Of a DNA stretch of 64,000 nt, positions 1 to 12,051 are shown piece after piece; the stretch's first letter is position 1, and each line of letters starts with the position of its first letter. This DNA is from Paramacrobiotus metropolitanus (Eukaryota; Tardigrada; Eutardigrada; Parachela; Macrobiotidae), in the NCBI RefSeq assembly GCF_019649055.1, contig NW_026570223.1, forward strand, positions 2,604,001 to 2,668,000, in the 5' to 3' direction. Made by a program: the position numbers and the translations under genes. Below the pieces are notes generated by a model. That model did not search any database. It saw only the letters and a list, made by a program, of their open reading frames with translations, and had not been told where the DNA came from.

Positions 1-3000
1 GTTCATAGCGGCGGAAGGAGAACGGCATATTATCTTTACTGCAGAAACGCACAATTTTCCAACTGGTATGTGTAGGAATAACTGATGTGTCGGCTACACA
101 CGAGGTGTCATAATATTTTCATTTCTTGCAGCGGTGGAACCATTCAGCGGAGCTACTACTGGAACCGGAGGTCGAATTCGGGATGTGCACGCTACGGGGC
201 GTGGTGCCCATGTCATCGCTGGTACAGCGGGATATTCGTTCGGCAACTGCCATATTCCAGGTACAAAGTTCTTACCTGTGCGGCATACTCAGTCAAAAGT
301 TATAGTTACATATTTATAGGCTTCAGCGCCGTTTGGGAAAACGATACTGATCAGTTCCCGGGGAATTTTGCTCATCCGCTCAAAGTTATCATAGAAGCTA
401 GCAACGGCGCTTCTGACTACGGAAATAAATTTGGAGAACCGGTTATTTGTGGATTTGCTCGGTCATTTGGTGCACGAATTAATGGCGGAGAGCGGCGCGA
501 ATGGATTAAACCGATTATGTTCAGTGGCGGCATTGGAAGCATCGATGCCGAATGGATTACCAAGTTTAAGCCTGCAACAGGTGGACAGTTTGTGTTGTAA
601 TACATTTTCCAAATATACTGCAACTCGGTTACATCGTATAAAAGAATCAGCTTCCCACACTTTAAAGCGCGTTTTGAAAAGTTAACGTTATCCAGCGGTC
701 AGCGGCGTGTTTTGTTATACGCGCTTTCCGTCTAATACACGTATAAAACATGTTTTGCGAAGATGGATATCTTATACCGAAATTTATGTTCAGGCATGGA
801 TGTCGTAAAGATTGGCGGGCCAGTGTACCGGATCGGGTTAGGCGGTGGCGCTGCGTCTTCAACCGTAGTGCAAGGATCAAATAATGCAGCCGTTGACTTT
901 AACGCTGTTCAACGTGGCGATGCGGAGATGGAGCAGAAGCTGAACCGAGTTATCCGCGGTTGTATTGAATCCAAAGATAATCCTATAGTTTCCATACATG
1001 ACCAAGGAGCTGGCGGCAATGGTAAGGAATAATTAAGTTTATTGATCTTCTTGTAACTAGATAGGTGATACCTTTACCTAATGGTTTCGCCTGTTTTAGC
1101 AAACGTATTGAAAGAAATTGTCGAGCCAGCTGGTGCGATCATTAGGGCAGACAGTTTCACACTGGGCGATGAGACCGTGAGCATCCATGAATTATGGGTG
1201 GCTGAATATCAGGAAAGCGTTGCTGTCCTTGTACCCAAAGACCAAATTCACGCGGTAAAACAGATCGCGCAACGGGAACGATGTCCGGTTGATGTCGTTG
1301 GCGAAATTACCGGCTCAGGAAACGTAAGTACTGACACTTTAAGTTATAGTTATTTTGACAACAATACATTTGTACTCGTGAGAACCCACGCAGCAGATTG
1401 GGATGTGTGTAGTTACACAGTGACATGTGACATTTGTACAGATCATACTGGAAGATTTTGCTTCCTACGACGAAAGTGCACCGCCTTCGATTAAGCCCAT
1501 CAATTTACACCTGGATTTGGTTTTGGGAAATGTTCCAAAGAAGGTAAGCGTTTGTGTGTCTTGAAATCGTGTGCACAAATGTTTCGGTTCAACTGAAAGA
1601 GTGGAGTTATAAGCTCTTCGCGAAATGCTGTAGTACTTGCATTTGCAGCATTACGAGCTGGAAAGAATGCCCGAAATTCTGTCGAGATCGGACGGAATTC
1701 CTGTGAGCAGAAGTGATTTCTTGGAAACCGTCAGACAAGTTCTACAGCTACCAAGCGTTGCTAGTAAACGATATCTGACTAACAAGGTGAGTCGGATTGG
1801 TGATTGTAAACAAATTATGAACGATGGATGGGTGAACTTTAGAGAAAAAAACCGACTGGTTATAGGTTGACCGTTCCGTGACAGGACTTGTTGCTCAACA
1901 GCAATGCGTCGGTCCCTTCCACACTCCTTTAGCTGACGTCGCTGTGATTGCTCTGTCCCATTTCGACACCGTCGGAAGTGCTACTGCTATTGGAGAGCAA
2001 CCGATCAAAATGCTGTTTGACGTTAAACGTGGGGCGCGGTTGACCGTCGTGGAAGCACTGACCAATCTCATGTTTGCTAAGATTTCATCCCTAAAGGTGA
2101 CATTCTTGTTTTTTTGTCGAGGCAAAAAATAATCCCGATTCCCAGGGGATGTAAATTGTGCATTGACAATAGGATGTGAAGTGTAGTGGAAACTGGATGT
2201 GGCCGGCTAAACTGCCGGGCGAAGGCGCCGCGTTGTACGACGCCTGTGAAGCCATGTGTAGCGTGATGAGAGATTTCGGGATTGCCATTGACGGTGGAAA
2301 AGATTCGTTGAGCATGGCTGCGAAATGCTATGATGAAGTGATCAAAGCGCCAGGTAATCCGAAAATTCCTGTACATCAGCACAAACTACTGTATTGTGCT
2401 CTCCGTTGCTTAAAGTTTACAATTAACGTGACTGTAGTTGTGATATGTATGAGCAGACGATTTTGTATGTTCTGTACGTGTATTATTGTAAGTTTGTATA
2501 TACATGTTAGTATCAACCTTAAAGTCTAAAAAAAGTCTGGCGTCTGTGAAAGTTTTCCGAATTTTGCCAATAAAATTGTCGCGTGTGTGTATGTGTACTT
2601 CTTAGTCTTTAATATGAAAATTTCCCGTTATCGAATATTGTTTTGCAGGCACGTTGGTAATATCAGCCTACGCCCCGTGCCCTGATATCAGAAAAAAGGT
2701 CACCCCCGAGTTCAAGGCACCAAACGGAAGAGGCAAGCCATCCGTGTTTGCGTCGAAGTGGTTTTACCTAATGCAATGATAACAAAACTTTAGGGGCGAT
2801 CTTATGGGTTGACTTGAGTAACGGACAGCGTCGCCTTCAAGGTTCGGCGTTTACGCAGGTCCACAATGCTTATGACATGTACGATGAAGTTCCGGATTTG
2901 GAATCAGCTGAAGATTTTGTGACGGCTTTCAATATCACGCAACAGTTAATTGACGGTGAGTGTGTATCCGTCTTTTACAGGTTTCTGCCGTTTGTAATTT

Positions 3001-5378
3001 GTATATACTTGCTGTTATTCTCTGCTGCTCTAATAAGTATATAATACTATGCATCTTACATATATTTACATAATTCGACTAAGACACGATATATTTCATT
3101 GTATCTGAATTGCCGACATAAGAAAGACGACATAAGAAAGACATAAGACGTAAACACCTGAACCGAACCTTGAAGGCGACGCTGTCCGTTACTCAAGTCA
3201 ACCCATAAGATCTGCTTTTAAATGTACGGTTTTCTGTTAGACGAACTCTTGACAGCCGGACACGATATTAGCGATGGTGGCCTGATGGTATGCCTGCTGG
3301 AGATGGCCATTGCTGGGAATGTTGTTTTCGATGTGAAAGTCCCAGTTTCCAAAAATTACGGTATATTTCAAAATTTATTTACATGAAGGAATGGACAATT
3401 TTATAAACAGTGACTTTTAATAACTTTTTCAGAATGCGAACCGGAAAGTGTTTTGTTTTCGGAAGAAGTTGGATGGGTGTTGGAAGCCGATTTTTTGAAT
3501 TCCTTGCGCATCCAGAATGCATTTCGAGCGGCAGGAATTACCTGTCAGCTAGTGGGACATACACATGCTACTCTTACCCTCGCACGGGATCTAAATGGAA
3601 AAGACGTATATCCGGTAAATACAACAGTCATAAATTACGCCGAACGATTGTACTTTGTATTATGTGCAAATGTACGAGTATGTCTTTTTTCAATTAAACA
3701 CGCCTACGAATGATCTGATAACTGCGGAGGTTTTAAATTGAATACTGTTCGGTACTATCTTTCTTAACTGGGCGCGTATGTAACATGATTTTGCAGTTTT
3801 GTTCCAGTACAATACACCGTAGTTACATGTTAATTCAAATTGGTTCCCTAATCTTAAGACCTGAAATTTGGAAGTTTATCAGTGGGAATGACTGTCAGAT
3901 GGTGGGATTGCCCCCTTTTATTTGTTGTAGCCTTTTGTCAGCTTGAACGAGCGCCTGGTCTATGGAGCAGACCGCCGAGGAATTGCCGGAATACGGTTAC
4001 AGTGGGAAGAGTTCAGCCAGCAGATTGAAATGTTACAGTGCGATCCAGAGTGTGCCGATGCACAGAAAGAGTGGCTGGCAACTTCCGCATGCCCATCGTT
4101 CCACGTTAATTTCATGTCGGATTTCGACTTGAGCGATGTTGACTTCTTCCGAAATTTGAGTAAGCTTTCATAATTTTTTCTGACAGCAGATGTTCCTTAA
4201 GTGACCAGCCTCTTAACGCCTTAGCATTAATAACTCCCGCGCACCGAGTTGCCGTCATGCGAGAAGAAGGCAGCAACGGAGACCGCGAAATGGCCGTAGC
4301 ATTTCATATTGCCGGTTTCGAAGTGTGGGACGTGACCGTGCAGGATCTACTCGATCAGCGTATTACTTTGGATATGTTCCGAGGAATTGCTTTTGTTGGG
4401 GGTTTCAGCTATGCTGATGTATTTGGATCCGCTAAAGGTACCGCCTTAGTGTTGTCCGTTAATGAACACACTGTGTTAAAGATCCAAAAATCGTTAATAA
4501 ATTAGTCGATTAAGTGCTACGGTATTTAATTTATGGTTTTACTTATAATTGTGATTTTAGGATGGGCTGCTGTGTTGGCATCAAACGATATTACGCGTAC
4601 ACAGCTGGAGAGATTTTTTCAGCGATCGGATTCGTTTAGCTTGGGTGTGTGCAACGGATGTCAGTTGTTGGCCCTTTTAGGGATTGTCGGCAGTACTGCT
4701 CCTGTTAAATTTGGTATTGAAAACGCAAAAGCCGTTCTCAAGCATAATCGCTCTGGACGTTTTGAATCAAGATTTTCTACCGTGCGAATTGAGAACACAT
4801 CCGCCATTATGCTGAAAAATATGATCGGGACCCAGATTGGTGTTTGGGTTGCACATGGAGAAGGTATGTGTTATATTGCATTTTTTTAACTTTTTGGAAT
4901 AACTGCTCTAGGTAGTGGTAATTATATGAATTATCCACTCTTTTAGGTTAATTTATGCAGTTAACCCATGGTTCTACTAGTGTGACGACAATTATACAAT
5001 ATTATTGATGTGTTATAGTTCTACGAATGATATCATCGTGTTTCAAATGGCGTTTGCTTAGGTCGTTTTGAAGTTGAAGAGGACGTGGGGCATCTGAGCC
5101 AGCAAGGATGTATCGCTGTGCGATATGTTGATGATACCGGCAGGCCAGCGGAAACGTATCCATGGAATCCCAACGGAAGTCCGTTCGGCATAGCCGGAAT
5201 GTGTTCTATCGATGGACGTCACTTGGCTATGATGCCGCATCCTGAAAGGAGCATCTTGACTTGGCAGTGGCCATGGCGCCCGGACACATATAGCTGGCCA
5301 AAAAATGCTATCTTGTCGCCATGGACCCAAATGTTTAAAACGGCTTATGACTGGTGTGAATTCGACCGTTACGGTTGA
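1..5378 (+). CDS. PFAS: Phosphoribosylformylglycinamidine synthase, 5'-partial (17 exons)
   Basis: Cytosolic enzyme of step 4 of de novo purine synthesis: FGAR + glutamine + ATP gives FGAM. Exons: 1-65, 132-260, 320-580, 794-1021, 1100-1323, 1442-1543, 1649-1786, 1866-2096, 2173-2353, 2649-2732, 2794-2955, 3241-3360, 3433-3614, 3931-4159, 4225-4437, 4561-4863, 5062-5378. These give the C-terminal 1055 residues; roughly 280 N-terminal residues lie upstream of the window. Family blocks in order: FTAETHNFPT, FSGATTGTGGRIRD, IEASNGASDYGNKFGEP, HDQGAGGN, KRYLTNKVDRSV, IDGGKDSLSMA, GHDISDGG. The C-terminal class I glutaminase domain has its nucleophile in LGVCNGCQLLALLG and the His/Glu pair in MMPHPERS, so both half-reactions look intact. 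The intron before exon 11 appears to use a GC donor, and exon 11 is mirrored in the following intron (see repeats). The gene is convergent with ERCC8, whose stop lies 444 bp away. Confidence 0.96.
2733..2793 (+). other. Putative GC-AG intron of PFAS
   Basis: The family alignment (NGRG followed by AILWVDLS) requires the exon to end at 2732, where the downstream bases are GCAAGC rather than GT. The acceptor is the TAG ending at 2793. GC-AG introns are a known minor class with consensus AG|GCAAGT, and this site fits it. Reading on past 2732 leads to an in-frame stop near 2780. Exon 11 (162 nt) is flanked by phase-1 introns, so skipping it would keep the frame. Confidence 0.75.
2798..2847 (+). 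repeat. Inverted repeat arm A, inside PFAS exon 11
   Basis: These 50 bases of coding sequence begin at GATCTTATGGG and end at AAGGTTCGG. They recur as an exact reverse complement at 3163-3212 in the next intron. The copy encodes the start of the exon (ILWVDLSNGQRRLQGS). Transcribed together, the two arms could form a perfect 50-bp RNA stem with a loop of about 315 nt. Confidence 0.95.
3163..3212 (-). repeat. Inverted repeat arm B, in the PFAS intron
   Basis: Exact reverse complement of 2798-2847, ending 28 bp before exon 12 at 3241. Identity stops abruptly at both ends. It is preceded by a short imperfect repeat of CATAAGAAAGACGA units at about 3117-3150. Confidence 0.95.
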
Positions 5379-5821
5379 AACCTGCTAAGATGCAATTGTT
5401 TCGCACTATATTTTCGATCAGTATTATTCTATTATTTGTTTCATATTGCGCTAATATTCAAGTTCACGATTTGTTTGAACGTTTGCGGTTCGTTAATTGT
5501 TTCAAAGTTTTGCTTCGCTGTTGGAGCGGTGTTTATGTTGCTATGTATTACTGTACTGCATCTTTCAGATGGCTGGTTGCCAGTGGTTGGTGTCCAAACG
5601 CATGTTTTTTAACATAAAATTGATTGTGCGCAACGATTTCAACTTTTCTGTTTAAATCTCGATATAAGCAAAAAACATTAAAAGATAAAATTATAATGTA
5701 CTCGTACATCCATGCAAAACAACGTTTAAATGCAATCAGCAGACAACACCTGTCAATTATTAAACAGCAAGCACACTAGTATCGTATCAGAAGAGAGCCC
5801 CGAAATTATTCGCGTTGTTCA
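5379..5821. other. Convergent 3' intergenic region
   Basis: Lies between the stop codons of PFAS and ERCC8. It presumably holds both 3' UTRs. No further gene or repeat was seen. Confidence 0.6.
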
Positions 5822-7794
5822 CTAATCTTCATCACTCCATGTATCAGCCTCGAGATTACGTGCCACCGCTAACCGCTGCGAGGATTTCTCCAGTTCTCGC
5901 CTTTTGGCTTCTTCTTGTTCTTCAAAATAGTCAGCGAAATCTGCTTCTGGTGCCCAGACCAGTATGTTTCTGTCTGTTGATCCAGTAAACACGTATTGGA
6001 AATGCGGATGATATGCACAAGTCAAAACCTGTCCAAAGTGACCCGTCAAAGTGGCGACTTTTTCCCCGCTAAACATATCGAACACCAACACCCGGTCATC
6101 GCTGGGTACAAAAATGAGATCCGGCCGGACGCGACTGGTCAGCGCTATTTGGAGACGCCGGCGAACATCATGAAAGACGAAGGGAATTCTCCCGTAGTTG
6201 ACACCGGTATTTTTTCCTGTCTCAATGTTCCATAAACGCAGTTTATGATCAGCACCATATGATACCAGGTGCGCGGCATCTTCGGTAAATTCCAAACTGA
6301 TCACAGCGTGGTGATGCGCCACATTAATCGTGGCCGCAGTAGCCGCTGTCGGTGGATTATTATTGTTGTCCAGGTAGCCTAACAGCGAGCGCGCTTTGCG
6401 AACGTCCCATAAAATTATTTTCCCATCCACGCCCCCCGATGCCAGAACGGAGGGAGAATGCCGCGACCAGCGCACACAGTTCACCGGGTGGTTGTGACCG
6501 GAAAATGTGTGAGCAGAGGAAACGGTACGCAGATCACAGATTCGCACAGTGTTATCGCCAAGTGCCACTGCGAAACCGGAAGCTTACAAGCAGAGTTACA
6601 ATAATACGCATACCACGTCTACAGATGCAACAAGTTCGTTAATTTTAAGCGTTGTGGGGATTTTTAGAAATTTACAAAACGTCGACTCACGCTTTGCTTA
6701 TCCTTGCAAGTTCCAAACTTACAGTACAACCACATTGTGAAATACGGTTACCTGTCTACACTCCACATTAACAACTTATTCATTATTCTTACTGATGATT
6801 TTCACAAAAACGAAGAAATAAAGCAGTACAGTACGAAACTTTTAATCAACGTAAATTCACACATAAATCTAAAACTGTTAAAACCGAGAGTTCTGCACTA
6901 CATTGCGTATACGATCAATGCTGTTTCATTCTTAGTTTGCATGCACACCTGCTATTAATGGCCTGGCGGAAGCAAGGTACGACATGGAATGATCCGCCAC
7001 TGGTTTATTGAAGGCAAACTGATGCACCTGCATCATCTTGGCTGTATCAAATACCTTCACTTTACCATCATGCCCTGAGGTGGTAAAGACGCCGGGATCG
7101 TGGGGATAAAACTGGCAAGCACTCACGGCGTACTCATGAGCAAAACGAGATCCACTGAAACAAGCCGTATGCTGAGATAATAAAACAAATACGTAAATGA
7201 ATGAAAACTAAGTACTCGTACTCTGAGTACATTAAACTGTAAAAAGCCCGTGGTACTCATTGTCAGCATGAAAAACATGTAGGTCAAATTTTTGGACCAG
7301 GTTCACTGTTAAACTTACGGAATGATTTTTCCCAGAACAGGAAAAGTCTGCTGCACAGATCGACTGTCTTTGGTTAAGCCATGGATATTGATGGATCCAT
7401 CTCCTCCACCAGACAACAAGCTGCGATTTTGAACACAATCAGTATTTCAACAAAAATTACTTTTATTTTTACCGACATTTAAGCGAAAATAATTTTTAAA
7501 TATTATTTTTATTTTTTAACACAATCAGTGTATAAACGAAATCGATATTTGAAGGAAAATAAATTTTAAATCATAATCTGATAATCAGTCTTACAATCGT
7601 CCTCCATCCAGCGAGACGTCCAGACAACTGCAGATGGAAGCATAGCACCGTTCAGTTTCCTTCAGACGGCTCAAAACAATGGAACGCGCTCTAGTATTAC
7701 GGTGTCGATCAAGGAGTCGCCGTCGATCAATTAAGGGATTCTCCAGAGCTAAAACAAATCCACAGTGTCCCAGCGGCTGCCTTTCCAGCGCCAT
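5822..7794 (-). CDS. ERCC8: CSA / ERCC8 WD40 protein (4 exons, 417 aa)
   Basis: Substrate receptor of the nuclear CUL4-DDB1 ubiquitin ligase acting in transcription-coupled nucleotide excision repair. Exons in transcript order: 7794-7595, 7420-7319, 7154-6949, 6567-5822; all phases agree and give 417 residues (human about 396). WD40 blades are visible: LLSGGGDGSINIHGL, VSACQFYPHDPGVFTTSGHDG with VKVFD, VALGDNTVRICDLR, NCVRWSRHSPSVLASGGVDG with IILWDVRKA, YGADHKLRLWN, YVFTGSTDRNILVWAPE. The tail ends DTWSDED, like the acidic WSSSDEEG tail of human CSA. The start is the ATG at 7794, because in-frame upstream sequence has no other ATG before a stop. It is divergent from CTNS, with 488 bp between the start codons, so a shared promoter region is plausible. 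Confidence 0.95.
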
Positions 7795-8282
7795 GGTCCA
7801 TGCTAAGGTCCAAACACAAGGTGGCAACCAATCCGAAATCTACAAGTTTGTGCAATAGCAGAACAAGCAAGCTGTAAGTTCGTAATATTACAACTGCACG
7901 TTTAACATTTACTGCTAATTCTGAAGAAGTATTTTTCTTCTCCCTAATTACTGCTAAATGTAATGATCGATTTTCTGGGTAATAATTTCATGTAGCAGCC
8001 TACTACAGGCAGTTGCTAGCAGAACAAGTCTGTAGAAGCTGAGGATGAGTACTGATTGTGCATGTGCAATACTTTTTCCGATTTTGTTGATTTGCGGAAT
8101 GTGTTGGGAACTTGGGCAGCCCAGCTTTTTGTTCATCTGTTCGTGTAACGGAAATTTGGAACTTAACGTAGCATGTTTGCTTATGGTTTATCAGCTCTGA
8201 ATTACTGAATACAAAACAAGAAAAACTTCTTGTCACTTGTGATGAGGATTACAAGGGTTGCTTCGCCAACGATCTCCGTAAA
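7795..8282. other. Divergent promoter region ERCC8/CTNS
   Basis: Between two start codons pointing away from each other. No TATA box or coding sequence stands out. Inferred to carry the 5' UTRs and promoters of both genes. Confidence 0.5.
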
Positions 8283-11200
8283 ATGTTGATATATAGCTGG
8301 AAGGTGAAAAGTCCACCTCCAAGATGGAACATTTCATCGTTATGGTCCTTGTGGATATTATTGTTGCTGGCTGTTGTTGCGGCTTCAGGGGAAGGATCGG
8401 GTTTTAATAACGATACTAAAGGTATGTCAACAAATAACTTTCCACTATTATTGTCATTCTTTCAGCTGGCTACGTTTCGTTGAAGTTGTTCAGGCATCGT
8501 TCTCTCCTGACTCGCTGAAACTGGAAACATCGCAGAATTCGTCGTTCGCAATAGGTTTCAGGTTAGACAAAAAGATGTGCTTGGTTGTTACTAGTGTCAT
8601 GTACTTTAGTTGTGTGGCATTCTAACGATAAATTGATTCCCTTGCAACGATGAAGATTTTCAAAGCCAGTGCAATAACCCTTGTCATGTGAGGCCGTAAA
8701 TTATACGTGTAAATGTTGCGTACAGTTAACTGAAGTGGTATTTATTTATTATTGTGTTTATTAAATTTTCTTCTTCCTTGTACTTATATTTTATTATTAG
8801 TACTGCTCAATTACTTCTCTTCTGGTTTCTCTTATCGTGGTGAACTATTGTCCACTGTGGTGTATAATTTTCGTGAATTTCGGCCGATGCGGTTTTACTA
8901 CAGTATCCGAGTATCGTTCTCTTTCGCATATTAATTTGTATTTATTTCCATTTTCCTGTTAAATGTCGATGAGCATCCGCAGTAATTTATGAATCTACGG
9001 AATTTCAATTATTCCATGTATTCCATGTTTTTCAATTATTCAGTTATTGTTTTTTGCCCGCATGCAGGTGAGAAATAGTGGGAACCGTCGGATGGAACGA
9101 TTTAGTTTCTTCTTTGTTCACACACTTTTTACATTTCGTTTAGAAAAGCATTGTACAATTTATTGTGTACTATGTGCATTTTTGAACATGCCTTTGGATC
9201 ATATTACGATGGGATCTAAAATCACGTAAATTTACTACTGCTTGCTTGAGATGGGTAATTGGGTTACCGGCCTGTAGCAGTTAGACCGTGAAAATCAGTA
9301 TAATACGAGTATAATTATGTAGCCATGGCCCATGAGAATACTATACGATAACTTCGGATTCCAGTGCGTTTATGAGTGTCTCTTTACAGTTCAGCCATTG
9401 TACGATCAGACTGACTTTTTTATTTTGATTAGTAAAACGTTTAATGGAGTGAAATATAGTAGTGTGTGTTTTGTGGCATCCTGAGGACAATCGACGATTG
9501 CGTTTTGAATTGAAACATGGTTTGCAGTGGCGCTCTTTCTGATCCAATCTTCTGTTACTGGACATACGATCGGAATGACTTGATTGCGCCGCTTCCCAAT
9601 TTCACCGTTACCGCCTCCGACCACGTGAATGATACCAAGCGTTTTCTCATCTACTCCCAAGGACACGCTGGAACTTTGACATTGGGTGTTGAAAGTGATT
9701 CCGAGAAAGTTGCAAAGTATGAAAATGTGGAGGACGTTGGTACAGTAGTACTGTACTGTACTAGATCTGCTAGCGCTTTGCAAAACTGCTTACATATATT
9801 TCATTTTTTGCAATTTGCAGCTCGAAACGAGTATCCCTTGTTGTACAATTTGTACATTCCATCGCCCTGGCGACGTTTAGTGATGTGGTCGGCTGGATTT
9901 ATTTCGTGGCCTGGTCTATTTCTTTCTATCCTCAAGTTATTACCAACTACAGGCGAAAAAGGTGAATTACTCGGTGATAGAATGTTGCCATAAAAAATCT
10001 TGATTTTAAGAGCTCTCTCTGTAGTTAGGTCGGGCAAAAATAATTTGATGTACGTATGTACATACGTGGTACCGCATACATGTTAATGCATATTGGTAAT
10101 TTGATGCTACAATACAGCAGTGACTGAAATTGTTTTGTTGGTTTGTTTTCGCTGGGTGTTTCGTTTAGGGTACGTTGTTTAAGATATCACATTGTGTCAC
10201 CATGTTTTTTGTTCAACAGTGTCGCTGGACTAAGCTTTGACTTTCTGGCCTTGAATATCACCGGTTTCCTTTGTTATACAATATTTAATGTCGGATTGTT
10301 CTGGATTCCATCGATTCAGGTAATTGCATTGTTTCTCCTAGTATACATTTGTCATGCTGACAAATGAACAGGCTTTCATATTATTGTTAGCTTTGTTGAA
10401 ATATTACATATATTGAAACAACTGGCAGTGCACCAAAATTTTGTAATACCTGTATTATGTAGGAGGAATATTATTCCCGACATCCTCGGGGTGTTATTCC
10501 CGTCGAAGCCAATGACGTCTTTTTCGCCCTCCATGCCGTAACGCTGACTCTTATACAGATCATCCAATGTTTTATTTACGAGGTAAATTTGCAAATTATT
10601 CTGGCAGGGAATTTTTGATCGGTCTGAAACATGAATAATCTATGCCGATAAATGCCAGTTTTATTGAAAACACTACCGTGGATTCACGTGTGTACTGCAA
10701 TGTACTCTGTAGTTTGGACTTACTTTGCACGCATTGTATATAGGGATGGCAAAAACTTGGTGAAGTCGACTTTTCAAGTTAAAAACTTGAGTTATTGCGA
10801 AAAACTTGGGGGAAAAGTTAAGTTAAATACTTGGAACTTATTCTTTCAAACCAAGTTACTCAAGTCGAATTCGAACGTGAAACAGAGTCTCCAAGTTCCG
10901 TTTCAAGTCGACTTGAAAGAATTTTACAATATTTCGAAAATATTCAAAGCGGTTTAAGCAAACGGACCAGTTTAAACATTTTTCCGTTTAATTTACTACT
11001 GTTTTCCCTACGACTGCCTCATATTTTTGCCCTACTACGCTCACTTCTCCCGGCAATTACGTTGATATCTGTGTAGGCTATCAATGCTGGTTCGCGCACC
11101 AGGGTAGAAAAGTATGACCGGCTGTCAGCTATCGAGAAAACACAGTATTATCATCACATATAGTAAAGACATATTTAAGTCGATTCAAGTCGACTTGAAG

Positions 11201-12051
11201 TCGACTCCAAGTTAGTAACTTGGTTTGGACGTCCAAGCTAAGTATTGCAAGCTGACTTGGGTTTTTAAGTATTTAAAAAAATTTTACTTGTCGAAAAAAC
11301 CGAGTCGAAAATCAAGTCGAGTAGAAAACTCAAGTTTTTGCCATCCCTAATTGTATATCAATTTGTTTGGAAAATTGCATGGTTGCCCTTATGATTTGAC
11401 GTTGCTTGTTTTTCAGACCGGAAACCAGCGCTTATTCAAAGGCACGATCCTGCTGCTCGGTGCGATCTGGCTGGCGACGATTATCTTGTTGATTCTATCC
11501 GCCACTCACGTGCTGGTTTGGCTGGATTATCTGTATTATTTTTCTTATGTCAAATTAGGGATTACGCTCATCAAATACATTCCGCAGGTAACCAAAATAA
11601 GCAAATATTATTATCAATTGCATCTGTACTTTAGGTATCTCGGTTGCCATTTTAGGTATGGATGAACTTTCGCCGCAAAAGTACAGTTGGTTGGAGTGTC
11701 GGGAATGTGCTGTTGGATTTTACCGGTGGAATGCTTTCGCTTGCTCAAATGTTTATAATTGCCTACAATTTTGGTAAGTTTAACAGTTTTTGATTGAGAT
11801 ATCGAGTTTCAGACTTTCAGTATTTCTCTAATACCTGAATGTGTCCGTCTCCGATTTCTGTAGATGATTGGTCATCAACGCTTGGAAACCCGACGAAAAT
11901 TGGTCTTGGATTGTTGTCGATATTTTTTGACGTGATATTCATTATACAACATTATTGCCTGTACAGGAGACGTCAGCATGATCTAATTAGCTCCTATGAA
12001 GAGGATGTGGTTAGCGCGCCATCCGATGATCCTCTTATAAAGAATGTCTGA
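8283..12051 (+). CDS. CTNS: Cystinosin, lysosomal cystine/H+ exporter (9 exons, 430 aa)
   Basis: Seven-helix PQ-loop transporter that exports cystine from lysosomes. Proposed exons: 8283-8421, 8486-8576, 9528-9752, 9821-9961, 10220-10319, 10463-10582, 11417-11587, 11656-11773, 11864-12051, totalling 1293 nt in phase. Exon 1 carries a signal-like hydrophobic stretch ([14 protein letters not shown]). Exons 2-3 encode an N-glycosylation-rich luminal domain. PQ loop 1 is in [19 protein letters not shown] and continues [22 protein letters not shown] loop 2 is in [12 protein letters not shown] and continues [24 protein letters not shown]. The C-terminus [20 protein letters not shown] is near-identical in pattern to vertebrate cystinosin. 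The human lysosomal signal GYDQL is absent; the 34-residue tail instead contains DDPLI near its end. The first three exon borders (8421/8486, 8576/9528, 9752) are less certain than the rest. An intron carries a hAT-like element. Confidence 0.93.
10733..11357. mobile_element. Non-autonomous hAT-like element in CTNS intron, with TSDs
   Basis: The element proper is 10741-11349 (609 bp). Its ends are perfect 19-bp terminal inverted repeats, TAGGGATGGCAAAAACTTG and its reverse complement. It is flanked by an exact 8-bp direct repeat ATTGTATA at 10733-10740 and 11350-11357. An 8-bp target-site duplication with TAGGGATG-type termini is characteristic of the hAT superfamily. The interior is filled with variants of AAGTCGACTTGAA and AAAACTTGG in both orientations. 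No transposase ORF is present, so it is a MITE-like passenger mobilised in trans. Confidence 0.93.
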
